64,000 bases of DNA from Melitaea cinxia (GCF_905220565.1 NC_059415.1:315001-379000); one strand, 5' to 3'. Positions 23,288 to 34,960 are shown, counted from the stretch's first letter. Made by a program: numbers and translations. The notes: a model not told the origin generated them from the sequence alone.

Positions 23288-23804
23288 GAATAAGAAAAAG
23301 AACAATAGAAGAATGTCAATGAGAATGCGGGTAAATCCGCGAGAAGGAGTCTATCTAGTAGAAAGTTAAAAATGTTTGTTCACATTCCGTGTTAGGAACT
23401 ACTTCGGCCTACGTAAACATTTTGGAGTAATTATGTCCGTACATGGTATAAAAGTAATGAGTGAAATGAGGAAATGTGTTGATAATATACATTTTTTAAA
23501 CTCTTCAAATACTGTGCCATTATAGCTTGTAATTGTAATTGATTGATTCAACCTGTAACATCCCACTCCTGGGCATAGGTTACTTTCTCTATGTGGGAAG
23601 GGTCGGAGCTTAATCCAACTCGCTGCTCCACTGCGGGTTAGCTCCAAATGTACTCCCTAAAACCTACCCTAAAAGAAGAAATTTACGCTTATTTCATAAG
23701 TTGAATCTTTTGTTAAACCGTACTACCGCACGTCATTTTCCGTGCTAAGTAAATAAATTAACACTATTAAGATGAATTGCAACACTAATTGATATGTAGC
23801 GAGG

Positions 23805-23935
23805 CACAAACTTTTCGTTCTGCCGGGATTAGTCGGGACCGCACCCCCCGGGCGAGGTATAGGTGAGGGGGGGGGAGTCGAAACCAATCGATGTCGGTTA
23901 ATTGGCGCTTTAATGCTGCCTCATTCAACAATTAC
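23805..23935. promoter_or_regulatory. Block with an Otx-type site
   Basis: GGGATTAG (K50 homeodomain core GGATTA) lies next to CpG-rich DNA, followed by CCAATCGATG and GGTTAATTGG. Matches no repeat in the window. Confidence 0.3.
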
Positions 23936-24939
23936 AGTGCTGTCAGCTAAAAGGTAAATAGGGTTGGGAGCGAGTCGATGAAATATTATCGATATAATCA
24001 ATACTAAACATAAAACTTGACGAAGGTGAAATGTATATTTGTGTGTAAGCCTACATATCTTGGTAGATTTAGAATTTAAATATACTAAATTATTGTCAAT
24101 ATTTAGGAGTTTTAGAAAATACAGCTACTTTCTTTTTATGGTTCGATATACAGATATAAGTATACAAAAAGGAAATTCGTCTGACACAGAATGCCTTAAT
24201 ATGGGGTAAAAATTGACTAACACTAATCTTAAGGTATTCTAATACGACAGCCTCTAATCAAGTTTAACGTTCATTACTCGCCCAAAATATAGATATTTTG
24301 GGATACATTTTAGGCATATTATAGAATTTTTTTTAGAAAATCAAAAATAATAACAATTAAAATTTTTACTTTAATAAGCTTACATTACTTGTAAAAAATA
24401 ACTTTTATGCCAATAATTATTATAATTTCCGTTGTCAGAACATTCAACATGTATGACTTCTAACACAGGTAGGTAATTATTTCATCGTCCGCCCACAAGT
24501 TCCATCACTAAAATCAAAATGTTATATGGCGGTAGTAGATTAGTCCCCCTTCCCCACTTATTGGAATCAATCTGGAACGCAAACTCGTTTAATTTAACGT
24601 TCAATTCTCTATTAACGACTCATTATTTTAACTTAAAGGCTAATGTTTGACGATTAAACAGGGCGCGCTTGTTTTTACTGAAATAAATTGTTTCGTGTGT
24701 TTTAAATGTTGTTCTTTATTATTGTGTTGCTAGGTATTTTATTGTTTTGTAGTTTTTATGACTGTGTTGTTATTTATGTCATTGTTTTTTTTGTATTTTT
24801 TTATAATTATTCAAATCTAATTCTTGAGATCAATGTTTAGTAGATGATTTACTAGTATTGACTATTGAGTACATACGTACTATGGTTACTATTGTTGTTG
24901 TTATTAAAATTTTGAATGGGCTCATACTTTAAACGATGC

Positions 24940-25200
24940 GACGGCGACGCGTTGGCGCAACGGTCACAACACTGCTTTGTGGCTGTTGCGCTGGCGGTTG
25001 CGGGTTCGATCCCCGCACATAACAAAAAATTTTGTATTGGCCGTACAGATGTTTGCCGTGGTCTTGATGTTGTCATGTACCTACACCTGATAGCGATCGT
25101 TACTCATAGTAGGGAATATATCCGCCAACTCGCATTGGGGCAGCTTGGTAGATTAAGCTTTGACCTACGGCCAGCTGTATGATATTACAGCCTGAAGCGA
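24940..25200 (+). mobile_element. tRNA-derived SINE, long form
   Basis: Head GACGCGTTGGCGCAACGGTC with a perfect B-box GGGTTCGATCC. The body GTTTGCCGTGGTCTTG runs into the GTCATGTACCTACACCTGAT / GCGATCGTTACTCATAG tail seen in copies 31280 and 40660. It thus links the two tail types to one SINE lineage. Confidence 0.7.
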
Positions 25201-25227
25201 CAATACTTTAAAAGGGTTGAGTAAGAT

Positions 25228-25868
25228 GTCTTCTTCTTCTTCTTAAAGTGCCATCTTTTAACGAAGTTCTGCGATCATTTTGGTAACTTGTATCCTTGAT
25301 ACCCCAGCCCTGAATAACGAACGGGTGCGTTTCCCAAACCATTGGCGTAGATTTTTTTGCCAAGATGTTCTTCTACGACCTACACTGCGCTTGCCCTGGA
25401 TAATAAGTCGCATAGCTGGTACTTAGAGTTTTTCATGATGTGGCCGAAGTATTCAAGCTTTCTCTTCTTAACCGCGTACACAACTTCCGCTTTCTTCTTC
25501 ACACGACTTAGCACAGTTACGTTCTTTATTTTATCTCTCCAGGATATCCTTAACATTCTCCTGTATACCCACATTTCGAAAGCTTCAACCTTCTTACAGG
25601 TCGATTCGGTGAGGGTCCATGCTTCAACGCCATACAAGAGAATGGAGAAAACGTAACAGCGTGCTAATCGTACTCGTAGCTCGATGTTCAGCTTCTTATT
25701 GCATAGAAGTGGTTTAAGCCGAAAGAAAACATTACGGGCTTGTTCTATGCGGCACCTTATTTCCAGACCGTGGCTCCCCGTATCGTCGACCCAGCATCCT
25801 AAATATTTGTATTTGCTGACTTTTTCTAGTGGCTCTCCATTACAAAACAGAGTGGGGTTAGCAGGTGG
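25228..25868 (-). pseudogene. RTE-like LINE reverse transcriptase C-terminal fragment
   Basis: The minus strand encodes the end of a LINE polyprotein. From about 25868 downward it reads NPTLFCNGEPLEKVSKYKY, YLGCWVDD, SILLYGVEAWTLTE, then MWVYRRMLRISW and GHIMKNSKYQL. These are typical of the post-palm region of RTE-like elements. A one-base loss near 25415 shifts the frame, and the RSVGRRRTSW segment continues in the other frame to TAA. The 3' end carries an (AAG)n tail, seen as (CTT)n at 25228-25243. It is a 5'-truncated, young-looking copy. Confidence 0.8.
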
Positions 25869-26129
25869 TATTTAGTAAGATGTAGTCTTGTTCAAATAAA
25901 ACGAAGTTTGTTCTTAGTTTGGTAAAAGGGCCTTTGATACACTGATATTAATATATATTAATTTTTTAAACCGCTAGAGTCATTTGCACAAAAACTATTT
26001 TAGTAGTAACTTCTAAGTATTATAACGCAAAGCTATAAAAACTAGGTAAAAAAAGTCACGTAAATTGAGTTTTCAATAAAACAAAACAATTAGTTTAATT
26101 GAAAAAACCTTTACTACTCATTGGAATAT

Positions 26130-26225
26130 TAAAGTTCAATTGAATATAATGACGATCGCGTGCGCGAGCGGAGCCGGGCGCGAGCGTAGTTAATTATTCA
26201 TCTGCAATCACTTTGTGAAATGCGA
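26130..26225. promoter_or_regulatory. Short CpG island with TAATTA
   Basis: CGATCGCGTGCGCGAGCGG leads into GTAGTTAATTATTC. A similar arrangement lies at 26885-26960 (GAATAATTAACGATAG then CCGGCCGCGCCGTAATTACG). Both are upstream of Rx and unique here. Confidence 0.3.
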
Positions 26226-26526
26226 TTTTGATTGCTGTAGATAGAGATTTTTCACTAATTAAAATACTGAGTTACTACTTACTGTATTGCTGTCTGTGTG
26301 TATGTCCATGTCATTGCGAAAAAATTGATATTGCACTTTCTGTACCTATTTATTTAGATGTTTATAATGATTTAAGTCCTAACAAACATGAGGGTAGTTA
26401 TACCTAAGTTAATCTCGCTTTTGTCTTTTTGTTCTTATTCTAAAAACAGTTGAAACTGTATGTAAAAACCGGCCTTTCAAAATCAAAAATTTGTTCATTC
26501 AAGTATTCATGTGAAACTACCACACA

Positions 26527-26690
26527 ATGCGACAAAGTCAGCCCTGCGGTCACCAACCCGCCTGCCCAGCGTGGTGACTGTGGGCAAAACATGAGTTCAC
26601 TCCATTTTTGGTGCGAACTTGTGGAAGCCTATGTCCAGCAGTGGACTGTGATAGGTTGAAATGATGATTGATGATGATGATACCACACAA
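26527..26690 (-). repeat. RepB, 3' fragment
   Basis: A partial copy from the CGACAAAGTCAGCCCTGCGG region to GTCCAGCAGTGGACTGTGAT, with a (TGATGA)n tail. Confidence 0.75.
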
Positions 26691-27114
26691 TTCAGAATGT
26701 AGAGTCTGCAGAAAAAAGTATATTAATAACCTAATTCTTTTAACTTCTAAATTTTTAATTATGTATTAAATAAGCGTTGTAATAATTATTTACTTCCCAA
26801 ATAAAAATAAATAAAAGCAATGTAAAGCGACGAAGAGCCCGCAATTGTAATTTCGGTGTTTTCAAGAGTCCATTAAGCAATCAGACACCTTACATTGATT
26901 GATGCTGAATAATTAACGATAGTTAACGAGCCGGCCGCGCCGTAATTACGTTTTAAATATACTTAATCAACTATAAAGCGATTTTCGATCAACAGAAAGC
27001 ACAGGACGACCGGTCGAATTCAATATGTTTGCATTTACGGAACATTCTCCAGGTAATTTATTTGCTATTGTTTATAATATAAAAATATATTTATAAATTA
27101 TGTTTACTAACATA

Positions 27115-27116
<2 letters not shown>

Positions 27117-27158
<42 letters not shown>
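27117..27158. repeat. (TA)n microsatellite
   Basis: An uninterrupted TA tract of about 21 units, about 1 kb upstream of the Rx promoter-like block. Other microsatellites are TG/TA at 17588-17700, (CA)n at 10309-10330 and 33660-33690, and (CATC)n at 15116-15132. Confidence 0.95.
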
Positions 27159-27162
<4 letters not shown>

Positions 27163-27298
27163 CCTGTCCACTCAGTGATAACGTTCTATTTTCACCGTTC
27201 TGTGGAAGAAAGAATTTTTAAAATCAGTCCAACACTTTTTGATTTTATCGATTAACAAACACACAAAGATTAAAAATAAAGTGTATATATTTTTATGT

Positions 27299-27465
27299 AC
27301 GCACGTAAGAAGTTATACTTCATTGGCTAGCTTACTTCACGTTGCTAACTTCTTCTTTGACTAGCTAACTTCAGGGTATCGGTTTTATGTGACATGTGCG
27401 CGCGCATCGTAAAAATTGACTCTCATAATATTTCGCTGACGCGCCAAAAGAAATATAGCTTTAAG
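27299..27465 (+). repeat. RepJ element, short form
   Basis: Left end ACGCACGTAAGAAGTTATACTTC, right end ACGCGCCAAAAGAAATATAGC. The inner motif GCTAGCTTACTTC recurs. The CGCGCGCATCGTAA segment is shared with 60823. Confidence 0.65.
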
Positions 27466-28079
27466 AATGTAGGTATAACAGGTATTATTTCTAAGTGTAA
27501 TAAGTAGATACAGACAATATTTATATTTTATTTTTAATATAAAGTAAGAAATGTTAGTAGAGGCTATTTATTCAGCTACATAATTAATTAAAATATAATA
27601 CGTAGGTACAATTTTATTATGGTAATCGAAACCTAAAATGTTTAATATTTTAATTGCCAATCAGTCTCGTTTTTCTAAATGAATGTGTTAAGTGGTTAAT
27701 ACTATAATTTGATGTTTGTGTAAAATTACTTTTGTTAGTAATTCTTGTATTTGGGTATAACTGAGTCTGTGTGTGCAGACTGTCGATTGTAAATGTATCT
27801 TTAACTTTGCATTATCTTATTGAGAATAAATGTATTTAAACCTATTAAAAATTATTAATAATTATTATTATACATCTGACATATAACTTTGTTCACACAT
27901 CACTGTATTTTTTACTGCTAACGAAGTCATTTAAATAATTCATACTTGCAGAGCAAGTTCAATATCGACACAAGAATAGAACCTCAGATAACAAGGTGCT
28001 AATGGCGCTAACTTTAAAAAAGCCGATCAAAAGCTAATGTAGTTTTGTCTAAGCTACTCGTTGTTCCCCAACCTAACCC

Positions 28080-28260
28080 TCTAGTGCGACGCCATCCGAA
28101 CAAAAGAAACGCGGAACAAAAGACCCGCGAAGAAAAAAAAACGGCGCGGCTATTGGTCGGTGAGGTGTGACGTCACGCTCGCCCCGCCCCCTAGCAACCG
28201 TCGCTACACTGAGATCAGAGCGAGCAAGACTTGCATCTGTAGAAACGAGACAACTGCAAT
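28080..28260 (+). promoter_or_regulatory. Candidate Rx promoter: CpG-rich block with CCAAT, CRE and GC box
   Basis: This is the most CpG-rich, repeat-free block just upstream of the first recognised Rx exon. It carries an inverted CCAAT (ATTGG, 28152-28156), a perfect CRE palindrome TGACGTCA (28168-28175), a GC box CCCCGCCCC (28182-28190) and an AGCAAC RFX half-site. A TCAGAGCG initiator-like sequence follows at about 28214. No TATA box is obvious. About 60 bp further on, TAATCC (28270-28275) is a K50-type (Otd/Otx) homeodomain site, and TTAATTGA (28541-28548) is a Q50-type site. The assignment is by position and motif content only. Confidence 0.5.
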
Positions 28261-29047
28261 ATTGACGGCTAATCCTTCAACTCCAAAAGATCGTCATTGC
28301 ACGGTTAACTTTAATCGATTTTGTGCTAAGCTGCAATGACTTAGAGTTTGTTTTAGATTGGTGTGCTTTCAAAAAATGTATTGAAGCGGTCAGTCGTAAA
28401 AGCTGTTATTGTTGGGTTACCGGTTTACCGATTTAGTTAAATTCGTGTGTTAACAGACAGATGCCCGCTGTTTGCTCGCTCTGGCTCGAGCATTGTACGC
28501 GCTCCGTCCACCCATTGAACGAGTAATTGCCTCGGACTGATTAATTGAAATTCTATCACATCAATCACCTTTCAAGTTCGGATATGATAATGCTTTGTAC
28601 TTTAAACGTGTTTTGGTAATTGTTTGTCTTTTCCTCATTAATGAGATAGGTGTTCTTATTCATTTGCGTTAATATTGAGTATTAATAAATTTACTACTAA
28701 GTAAATATCCTCTTCAATATTAGGTGATATTTGTCTACTATTATTACACAACTTCTCTTATCCATTGGAAACCCTTTATCTGTTTTAAAGATATTTGAAA
28801 ATAAAATACACAAAAGAACGTAACCCAAAAGGAAAACATAATTAAATTCTGGGACGGCAAACTAAACGGTAACAAGTCATACTCGAAGAATACGATCGAG
28901 CAACACTTCACACAATCGGCCCAATCAGAGGTGAAAAACACTATTGAACGCCTCAATACCGTAAGGAGCTCCCCAGGGGAAAATGCTAATAGTACCTCGC
29001 GCCTTGCCAAACAAAATCACTTCGCGACCCGAAAATTCGCACTTTCA
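28261..29047 (+). other. Presumed Rx 5' leader, with an ATG-less open frame at 28805-29047
   Basis: This segment lies between the promoter-like block and the first in-frame ATG. It is repeat-poor. The Rx frame stays open from 28805 (just after a TAA at 28802-28804) for 81 codons with no ATG. It would encode a Lys/Asn/Ser-rich stretch. It may be 5' UTR, or coding sequence entered from an unseen upstream exon. I see no convincing acceptor in it. Confidence 0.4.
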
Positions 29048-29552
29048 ATGGGCAATTTCACCCCCACCCCAGGCTCCGCCCCTTTCTCAACCCCGACGTG
29101 GCTCCGGACCGATCAGTCAGTCGCGCTCGACCGCCCGAGCAAGATGGACGTTTCGGACGATCGATTTTACGGCTCTCAGACGCCGGACCGCTCGGAGACC
29201 AACAGCCCGCGATCTCAGATGAGCAGCCCGAATTCCACCTCCTCGATCAATGTGACCGACCAGGCGATATCGATGTCGCAGCACCAGCAGAACCTCGAAA
29301 CTCTGAACCGCATGGGGATGTTCTTCCACGCGCAACAGATGCACTTGAACCAGAGTTTTGATGCTGTGAAGTCTAGGTTAGGCTTGACCCAAGTGTCCAA
29401 TGTGAACCAGGGTCCGCGGCACACAATAGACGCTATACTGGGACTGAACGGCAGTAGGCAGAGAGTGCAGAGTGAGTTCGAGCAGAGACGGGAGGAGAGA
29501 GAGCGGGAGTGTGATGCTGTGCCCGTTTCTCCCGGCGCCGTCGAAAGCGCGG
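29048..29552 (+). CDS. Rx: Retinal homeobox protein Rx, N-terminal coding exon (partial gene)
   Basis: This exon encodes the N-terminal region of the paired-class transcription factor Rx, which acts in the nucleus in eye and anterior brain development in animals. The frame reads through a Ser/Asn/Gln-rich region and reaches the octapeptide motif HTIDAILGL at 29420-29446, where Rx proteins carry this motif (a Groucho-type repressor contact in related proteins). It ends at a strong donor (CGCGG|GTAAGT, GT at 29553-29554) in phase 1, and the next exon restores the frame. The start is uncertain. ATG 29048 gives the longest form but has T at -3. ATG 29144 (MDVSDD...) has A at -3 and G at +4 and may be the real start. 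The frame is open back to 28805 without an ATG, so an upstream spliced exon is also possible. GC content rises sharply from about 29050. The identity rests on the octapeptide, the phase match and the homeodomain in the next exon. Confidence 0.85.
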
Positions 29553-30976
29553 GTAAGTTCTGAACAAATAACACATCAACATAGTTTTACGTTTTAAACG
29601 TCGTCTAAGTATAGTTAAGTTGTCTCACTATAGGTAAAACATTATCTAGTATTACTCTCTTTGGCTATTTTAGTGATGTGAATCCCGTTTGGGTAACGGC
29701 CTTGGAGTATTTTTGTAATAACTTAAGAATATACAACACTCAAAACTCATAAGGGATATATTAGATGCATATAATTTCAAAAATTAAGAATGAAAGTTTT
29801 CAGACTTGAAGTTCAAAATTAGTGACATTATTAACTTCATCAAGAAAACATTTCTTTACAAAAAACTAATAACTATTTAATAATAAGAAGTGGCCAATAT
29901 ACCAATTTCAAATAATATATCGCAAGTTTTTTACGACGCGGTTATCGAAAGGGTTTGAAATTTCCATCCGTCGGGTTCAAAGTTAACGTTTAAAGTTTAA
30001 AGTTTTTACTGCTCAAATTATTATTTTTTTATTTAATATTAAATATCGTCGCCAGTATAGTGTTATTATATTGATTATTTTGTTGCTTTTGTCACAAAAA
30101 CAAAATAGTGTTTTTAATTAATATAGATATTACTCAAATGTTTATTATACCTACACGTTTCGCTTTCTAAAGTCGGTAATAGTTTTTTTTATAGTTTTTA
30201 ATTTTTTATTGCAATAATTAGCACGCCGAATAGTTTAAAACTTTAACAAGATTGAAACAAACTATTATTTTTTGAATCCTATCTATTTTATTTTTTTGCT
30301 TCCTAATACGAACTCATTGCTACTTTCAGGAATTTACAGGAATTTAGTAGTACGTTTTGACATTAAATATCGAATGGGTATATCTATAATATATATGCCT
30401 TATTTAATAATATATACTTGTATGTACCTACTTCACAGATTTACTTATTACAATGAAACTTTTTCGGGTTTTGTCGCGGTTTATTAAGTTTTTTAGATGC
30501 ACGACGTTTCGACGTTGTAATTTGAATACTCGTATTTATCATGTAAAAGCGATGATTGACTTCAAGAGATTTTAGTAAGTACTTGAGATTTTTTTTTATG
30601 AAGTTTTTTGTACTTTATTACGCTTTTTGAATATTCCATAGAAGTTTATTCAGTTGTTTCGACGTGATGCGCGCCAAAAAACAAACAGACAGATAAAAAT
30701 TAAAAAAAAAATACGGTTTGATTCCTGTATCGATAATTGTGTCGTTTTAAAATTACAAAATGTCTTTAATACAAATAAATTGAGCTGTTATAGTCAACAA
30801 ATAATATATTATAATAAATTCCTATTTCCGTCGGTCACGCCATAACTTGAGAATGGTTTTAACGATTTTATTCACCTTTCCTAAACTTCTTCATAGACGT
30901 TTTGGTGACAGAATGAAAAATTAAGAGAACTAAAAAACCGGGATAGTATCAGAAAACGTAGCGATCACATATTTTG

Positions 30977-31190
30977 ATTTGACGCGTTACCGCAGCGGTT
31001 ACAGCACTATTGCGGCCGTTGCGCTGGCGGTTGAGGATTCGGTCGCCACACATGGCATACTGGTATTGTTCATGCAGATGTGTGTCGTGGTCTGGGGGTT
31101 TGTGCTTGTATATTGTGTGTTTCCAGACCACCGACACAGGAGTAAATCCTAGTGGGAACTGTTGAGTGTGAGGCGTTTATTATTCTTATT
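30977..31190 (+). mobile_element. tRNA-derived SINE (second family) in the Rx intron
   Basis: Head TTGACGCGTTACCGCAGCGG, decayed B-box (GGATTCGGTCGCC), body GTCGTGGTCTGGGGGTTTGTG and tail ending GTGTGAGGCGTTTATTATTC. Confidence 0.7.
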
Positions 31191-31279
31191 ATTTAAACTT
31201 CACGCGTTTGTCGGTTCCTAATACAGGACGTCTTTTGGGTCAACTAGTTTTATTTTACCTAAATATGGATTGAATTCTA

Positions 31280-31595
31280 CCGCTCTGGTGTAATGGTGCG
31301 CATGTTGGTGAGGTCTAAACTTCGACGGTCGCGGGTTCGGAATGGATATTTGTGTTTACATAAATACCTATTTATTTCCGGTCTAGTTGTTAGTCCTCGT
31401 GGGTCTTCCCACCGCGCCTCGAAGAGCACGTTAAGCCGTCGGTCCCGGTTGTCATCATGTACGCCTGATAGCGGTCGTTACTCATAGTAGGGAATATATC
31501 CGCCGCCCGCATTGGACCAGCGTGGTGGATTAAACTCTGATCCTTATCTTACCATGGGAAAAGAGGCCTATGCCCAGCAGTGGGATATTACGCTA
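31280..31595 (+). mobile_element. tRNA-derived SINE, long form, near full length
   Basis: Head ACCGCTCTGGTGTAATGGTG with B-box-like GCGGGTTCGGAATG. The body is GTTAAGCCGTCGGTCCCGG and GCGGTCGTTACTCATAG, and the tail is CCCAGCAGTGGGATATTAC. The + strand ORF inside is a by-product. Confidence 0.7.
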
Positions 31596-31629
31596 ACTCT
31601 AACGACGTATTTTGTACTCTTAAACTCTT

Positions 31630-31876
31630 AACTCTTGGGGATGACACTGTTCTACTACCACATTGGAACTTAAAAAGCGACGGCGGTTTGATGGCTTTGA
31701 AATACACAAGCTGACGGTGTGCAGCAGCATCTTCGGTGCGACAAAACCAGCCCTGCGGTCACCAAACCGCTTGCCCAGCGTGGTGACTTTGGGCAAAACA
31801 CACGAGCTCATGCCATTTTTGGCGCGCACTTGTGAAGGCCGATGTCCAACTGTGGACTACGATAGGCTGAAGTGAA
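31630..31876 (-). repeat. RepB, diverged copy
   Basis: Matches RepB from GGATGACACTGTTCTACTAC to CTGTGGACTACGATAGGCTG. Lies in the Rx intron, directly after SINE 31280-31595. Confidence 0.7.
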
Positions 31877-32139
31877 ACTCTTAATTTCATTTTTCAATTC
31901 TGACGAGGTATTTAGAGACCAATACTAAAAATAACTCCAGTCAAACAGGCTTCAAAAGTACCTTTGAATCGTCGTTTTTGAAATTAAAAATTTTTAATCA
32001 TCGCGAAGAGTGATGCTACAATCGATTCGGAAGTCGGAGTCTGCAGAGAAGAACCGTTAAGAAGCTCTGCAGTTAAAAAAAGTGTTTTAATACAACCTGT
32101 ATGATACATATTACATATCAACCTTATATTATTATTATA

Positions 32140-32550
32140 TTTTAACCGACTTCAAAAAAGAAGGATGTTACTCAATTCGACCGTATATATATTTTTTATG
32201 TAGGTATATTCGTGGATAACTTCGTCGTTTATGAACCGATTTTGATAATTCTTTTTTTGTTGGAAATAAGATATCCCAGGTGTGAGAAAAATCGAGGGGA
32301 AACCCTTGAAAATCCGCATAATTTTTTACTGGGTGTACCTATTTTAATTATTTTTAATTTAATCGAAAGCCGATGTTTTATCATGTGGTCACATTTAAAT
32401 TTCATCGAGATCTGATTATATCTTTTGGAGTAATCTTTTACTTGACTTTTTTCGTTTACCTAGTCGTTACCTAGTCGACTAGTTTCGTTACCTAGTCGAC
32501 GTAATTAAAGTTGGTTATTTTAGTTTGCCAGCAAACATAATTATTATTAA
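32140..32550 (+). mobile_element. RepC copy in the Rx intron
   Basis: Starts TTTTAACCGACTTCAAAAAAG; the right end (TTAAAGTTGGTTATTTTAG) is diverged. A short local duplication (GTTACCTAGTCGAC) lies near 32460-32500. Confidence 0.6.
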
Positions 32551-32589
32551 CATTATATGCTTAAGCACACCTACATAATTAAGTTCTTA

Positions 32590-32755
32590 TGTTAGCTACG
32601 GGACAGTCGTGGAGCGAGAGGTAATTCCGATAGGGGCGGTCCGCGGCCAGCAGCGCTTGCTTTCATGTTTAGTTTCGCATATATCTTTGTATATGAATGC
32701 CTTCAAAATTTTTCATCGCTGCGAGCAATAGAGCCCACAGTTTCAATTTAGTTTT
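32590..32755. promoter_or_regulatory. Intronic repeat-free GC-rich block
   Basis: GGGGCGGTCCGCGGCCAGC and GGTAATTCC stand between AT-rich stretches in the Rx intron. No coding potential. Confidence 0.3.
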
Positions 32756-33065
32756 TTTTTATAACTATTTCTTTCATGGAATTTGGGGTGTCTATCCTGC
32801 CTATTGCACGGCAGTCAAGAGGAAAAAAAGTGGAAATATAAATTACTAGGTTATAAAAAAATCATCGTAATAGATCCTAATAAATGATGTGATAGAATGC
32901 TTTACACCGTCCTAAATTTGAATTAACATAATTTTTAGCTACTTAGTTGTTTCTTACCCTGCGTTTGTTACTTAACAAATCTCAAATAATTTGACTATTT
33001 AGTTCACAAACGTATTACGTCTAAGTAGAGCATAAATATTCTTACAGAAATATTTTAATTTCATT

Positions 33066-33280
33066 GACGACGCCTTGACGCAACGGTCGCAGGACTGGCT
33101 GGCGCTAGAGGTTGTTGCTTTGATCCCCGTTCATGGCAAATATTTGTATACGTAGGCCATATATATGTCGTTAACTAGGCGGTTGTGCTTGTGTTTTTTA
33201 ACATGAAACACATTGACGTTTCTGGAGCCCAGATACAGGAAATCTTACGCAGAGGGAGGTGTTTTTGAAAATAATAAATA
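33066..33280 (+). mobile_element. tRNA-derived SINE (second family)
   Basis: Head GACGCCTTGACGCAACGGTC. The B-box is degraded. The tail GGAGCCCAGATACAGGAAATC matches the family. Confidence 0.65.
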
Positions 33281-33692
33281 AAAATAGGTGTTAGATTTAA
33301 ATTGGAATCATTGATCAAAAGTGATTTTTTTTAAGATAAACACATCTATTGCTTATATGCTATTAGTGCAGGGATGAGCATTAACACACTTAAAAGGAAT
33401 CTCCAACCATTAATCTTGTTGTAAGAATTTTTTTTAATAAATAAATTATTAAAAATGATTATTAATAAGATAAGCCTGTAAACACTAGGGAAGTACAGAT
33501 ATTGCTTTACGAAACTTATTATACTATTGGAGAAGTGTAGCATTTAATCCGCCGCACTATTACATTGTGAACAGGCGGATGATTCTTACAATTTTAAAAT
33601 TCCAATTGATTTCTTTGAATTTCTCCTAAATACAATTCACGATGATTTTCTTGACCACATTAACACACACATACACACACACATACACACAT

Positions 33693-33965
33693 CGGCCTAT
33701 CGCAGTCCACTGCTAGACATAGGCCTCCACAAGTTCACGTCAAAAATGGCGTGAACTCATATGTTTTGCCCATAGTCACCACGCTGGGCAGACGGGTTGG
33801 TGACCGTAAGGGCTGGCTTTGTCGCACCGAAGACGCTACTGCCCGTCTTCCTTCTGTGTATTTCAAAGCCTGCAAGATGATTATCCCGCCATCAGTCGGC
33901 TTTTTAAGTTCCAAGATGAGTGGAACTATATTATCCCTTAGTCGCCTCTTACGACAACCACACCA
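33693..33965 (+). repeat. RepB copy
   Basis: Starts CGGCCTATCGCAGTCCACTG after a (CACA)n tract and ends GTCGCCTCTTACGACAACCA. It keeps the GCCCATAGTCACC junction, an empty site for the 10416 insertion. Confidence 0.75.
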
Positions 33966-34116
33966 CCATATTAAATGACTTTTAAAAATATTCGACATTT
34001 GAAAACTTAGGATGGATACCCAGATTTGAATTCACTCGCCTCAGGTTACGTCACGTATCGTGTCCATTGGCGCTTGTCCGATAAGTATTGACTATGTGCC
34101 TACATCTAATAATCGA

Positions 34117-34303
34117 CTGGGCCGTTGGCGCAGTTGGCAGTCATTCTGATTTCTGCTACAGAGTTGTTGATTTCCGTCCGAATCTGAATGTAATATTTGT
34201 TTATTATATGTAAAAACGTGGTTTGACTGTTACCTAAAACATAGGCATTAAGTTGTCTACTTAGGAACATCGTACCGTGGGTTTATGTTTAATCTATTCT
34301 TAT
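34117..34303 (+). mobile_element. tRNA-derived SINE, same family, decayed head
   Basis: Head GGGCCGTTGGCGCAGTTGGC. The B-box is degraded (GTTGATTTCC). The body GTTACCTAAAACATAGGC matches the 21867 copy. Confidence 0.65.
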
Positions 34304-34309
34304 TTTAAA

Positions 34310-34735
34310 AAACCGACCAAGTGTGAGTTGGACTCGCACCGCGGGTTCCGTACAAACAAAATTATTAAAAATATCTTTATTATATGATGTAACTAAAATT
34401 TTATTTTTCTCGCAATTTTTCCTTTATCTGTGCTATAGGACGTTGTTCGTACCTAATTTCAAGGTTCTGAGTTCACGGTTAGTACCTACCCTGTAGGTTT
34501 TGATTCCCTTGCGAGTGTCGAAAATTTGCAGCATAAACGGCTGTACTTTTTGATTGCGTGGGCTTACAGATTGATTTTTTCACAGCTCCAAGGGGCAGTA
34601 GATTTGATTATTTGATATGAATTTTAGTTTGATACCTCCACGAGTTCCTGATAAAAGGGGTCTTAACAGACGGACAACAAAGTGATCCTATAAAGGTTCT
34701 CTTTTTTCCTTTTGAGGTATGGAACCCTAAAAATT
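34310..34735 (+). repeat. RepH dispersed repeat (AACCGACCAAGTG end)
   Basis: Starts AAACCGACCAAGTGTGAGTT, GGACTCGCACC, and ends in AGGTATGGAACCCTAAAAAT. Conserved inner segments are CTTTATCTGTGCTATAGGACG and ACAACAAAGTGATCCTATAA. Opposite-end copies end GCACTTGGCCGGTTTTT, so the family has inverted ends. Confidence 0.7.
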
Positions 34736-34829
34736 AAAAAACTGTAAGGCCTCTCTGTACCCTTGCAATATAAATATTTCTCTATGTAAGTGATATAAGC
34801 ATAATGTTGCTATGTAAGTGTAGGTATAG

Positions 34830-34960
34830 ATAGTGATTTCGCGTAACGCAGTTACCACAAATCGAATCGTTACTCAATAAAATAAGTCATTAGTGCGTTT
34901 CGTAACCGCGTCGATTAGCGAGGTGATAGGTCGATGTTGTGAGCACTCAGAATAATGATC
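34830..34960. promoter_or_regulatory. Intronic repeat-free block
   Basis: CGCGTAACGCAGTTACCAC, CGTAACCGCGTCGATTAGCG and GTCATTAGTGCG include two TTAG/ATTA cores and several CpGs. Confidence 0.3.

Noticed and set aside
29117..29574. Antisense and alternate-frame ORFs over the first Rx exon
   Set aside because: They are by-products of GC-rich coding sequence; the Rx frame has the octapeptide and the splice donor.
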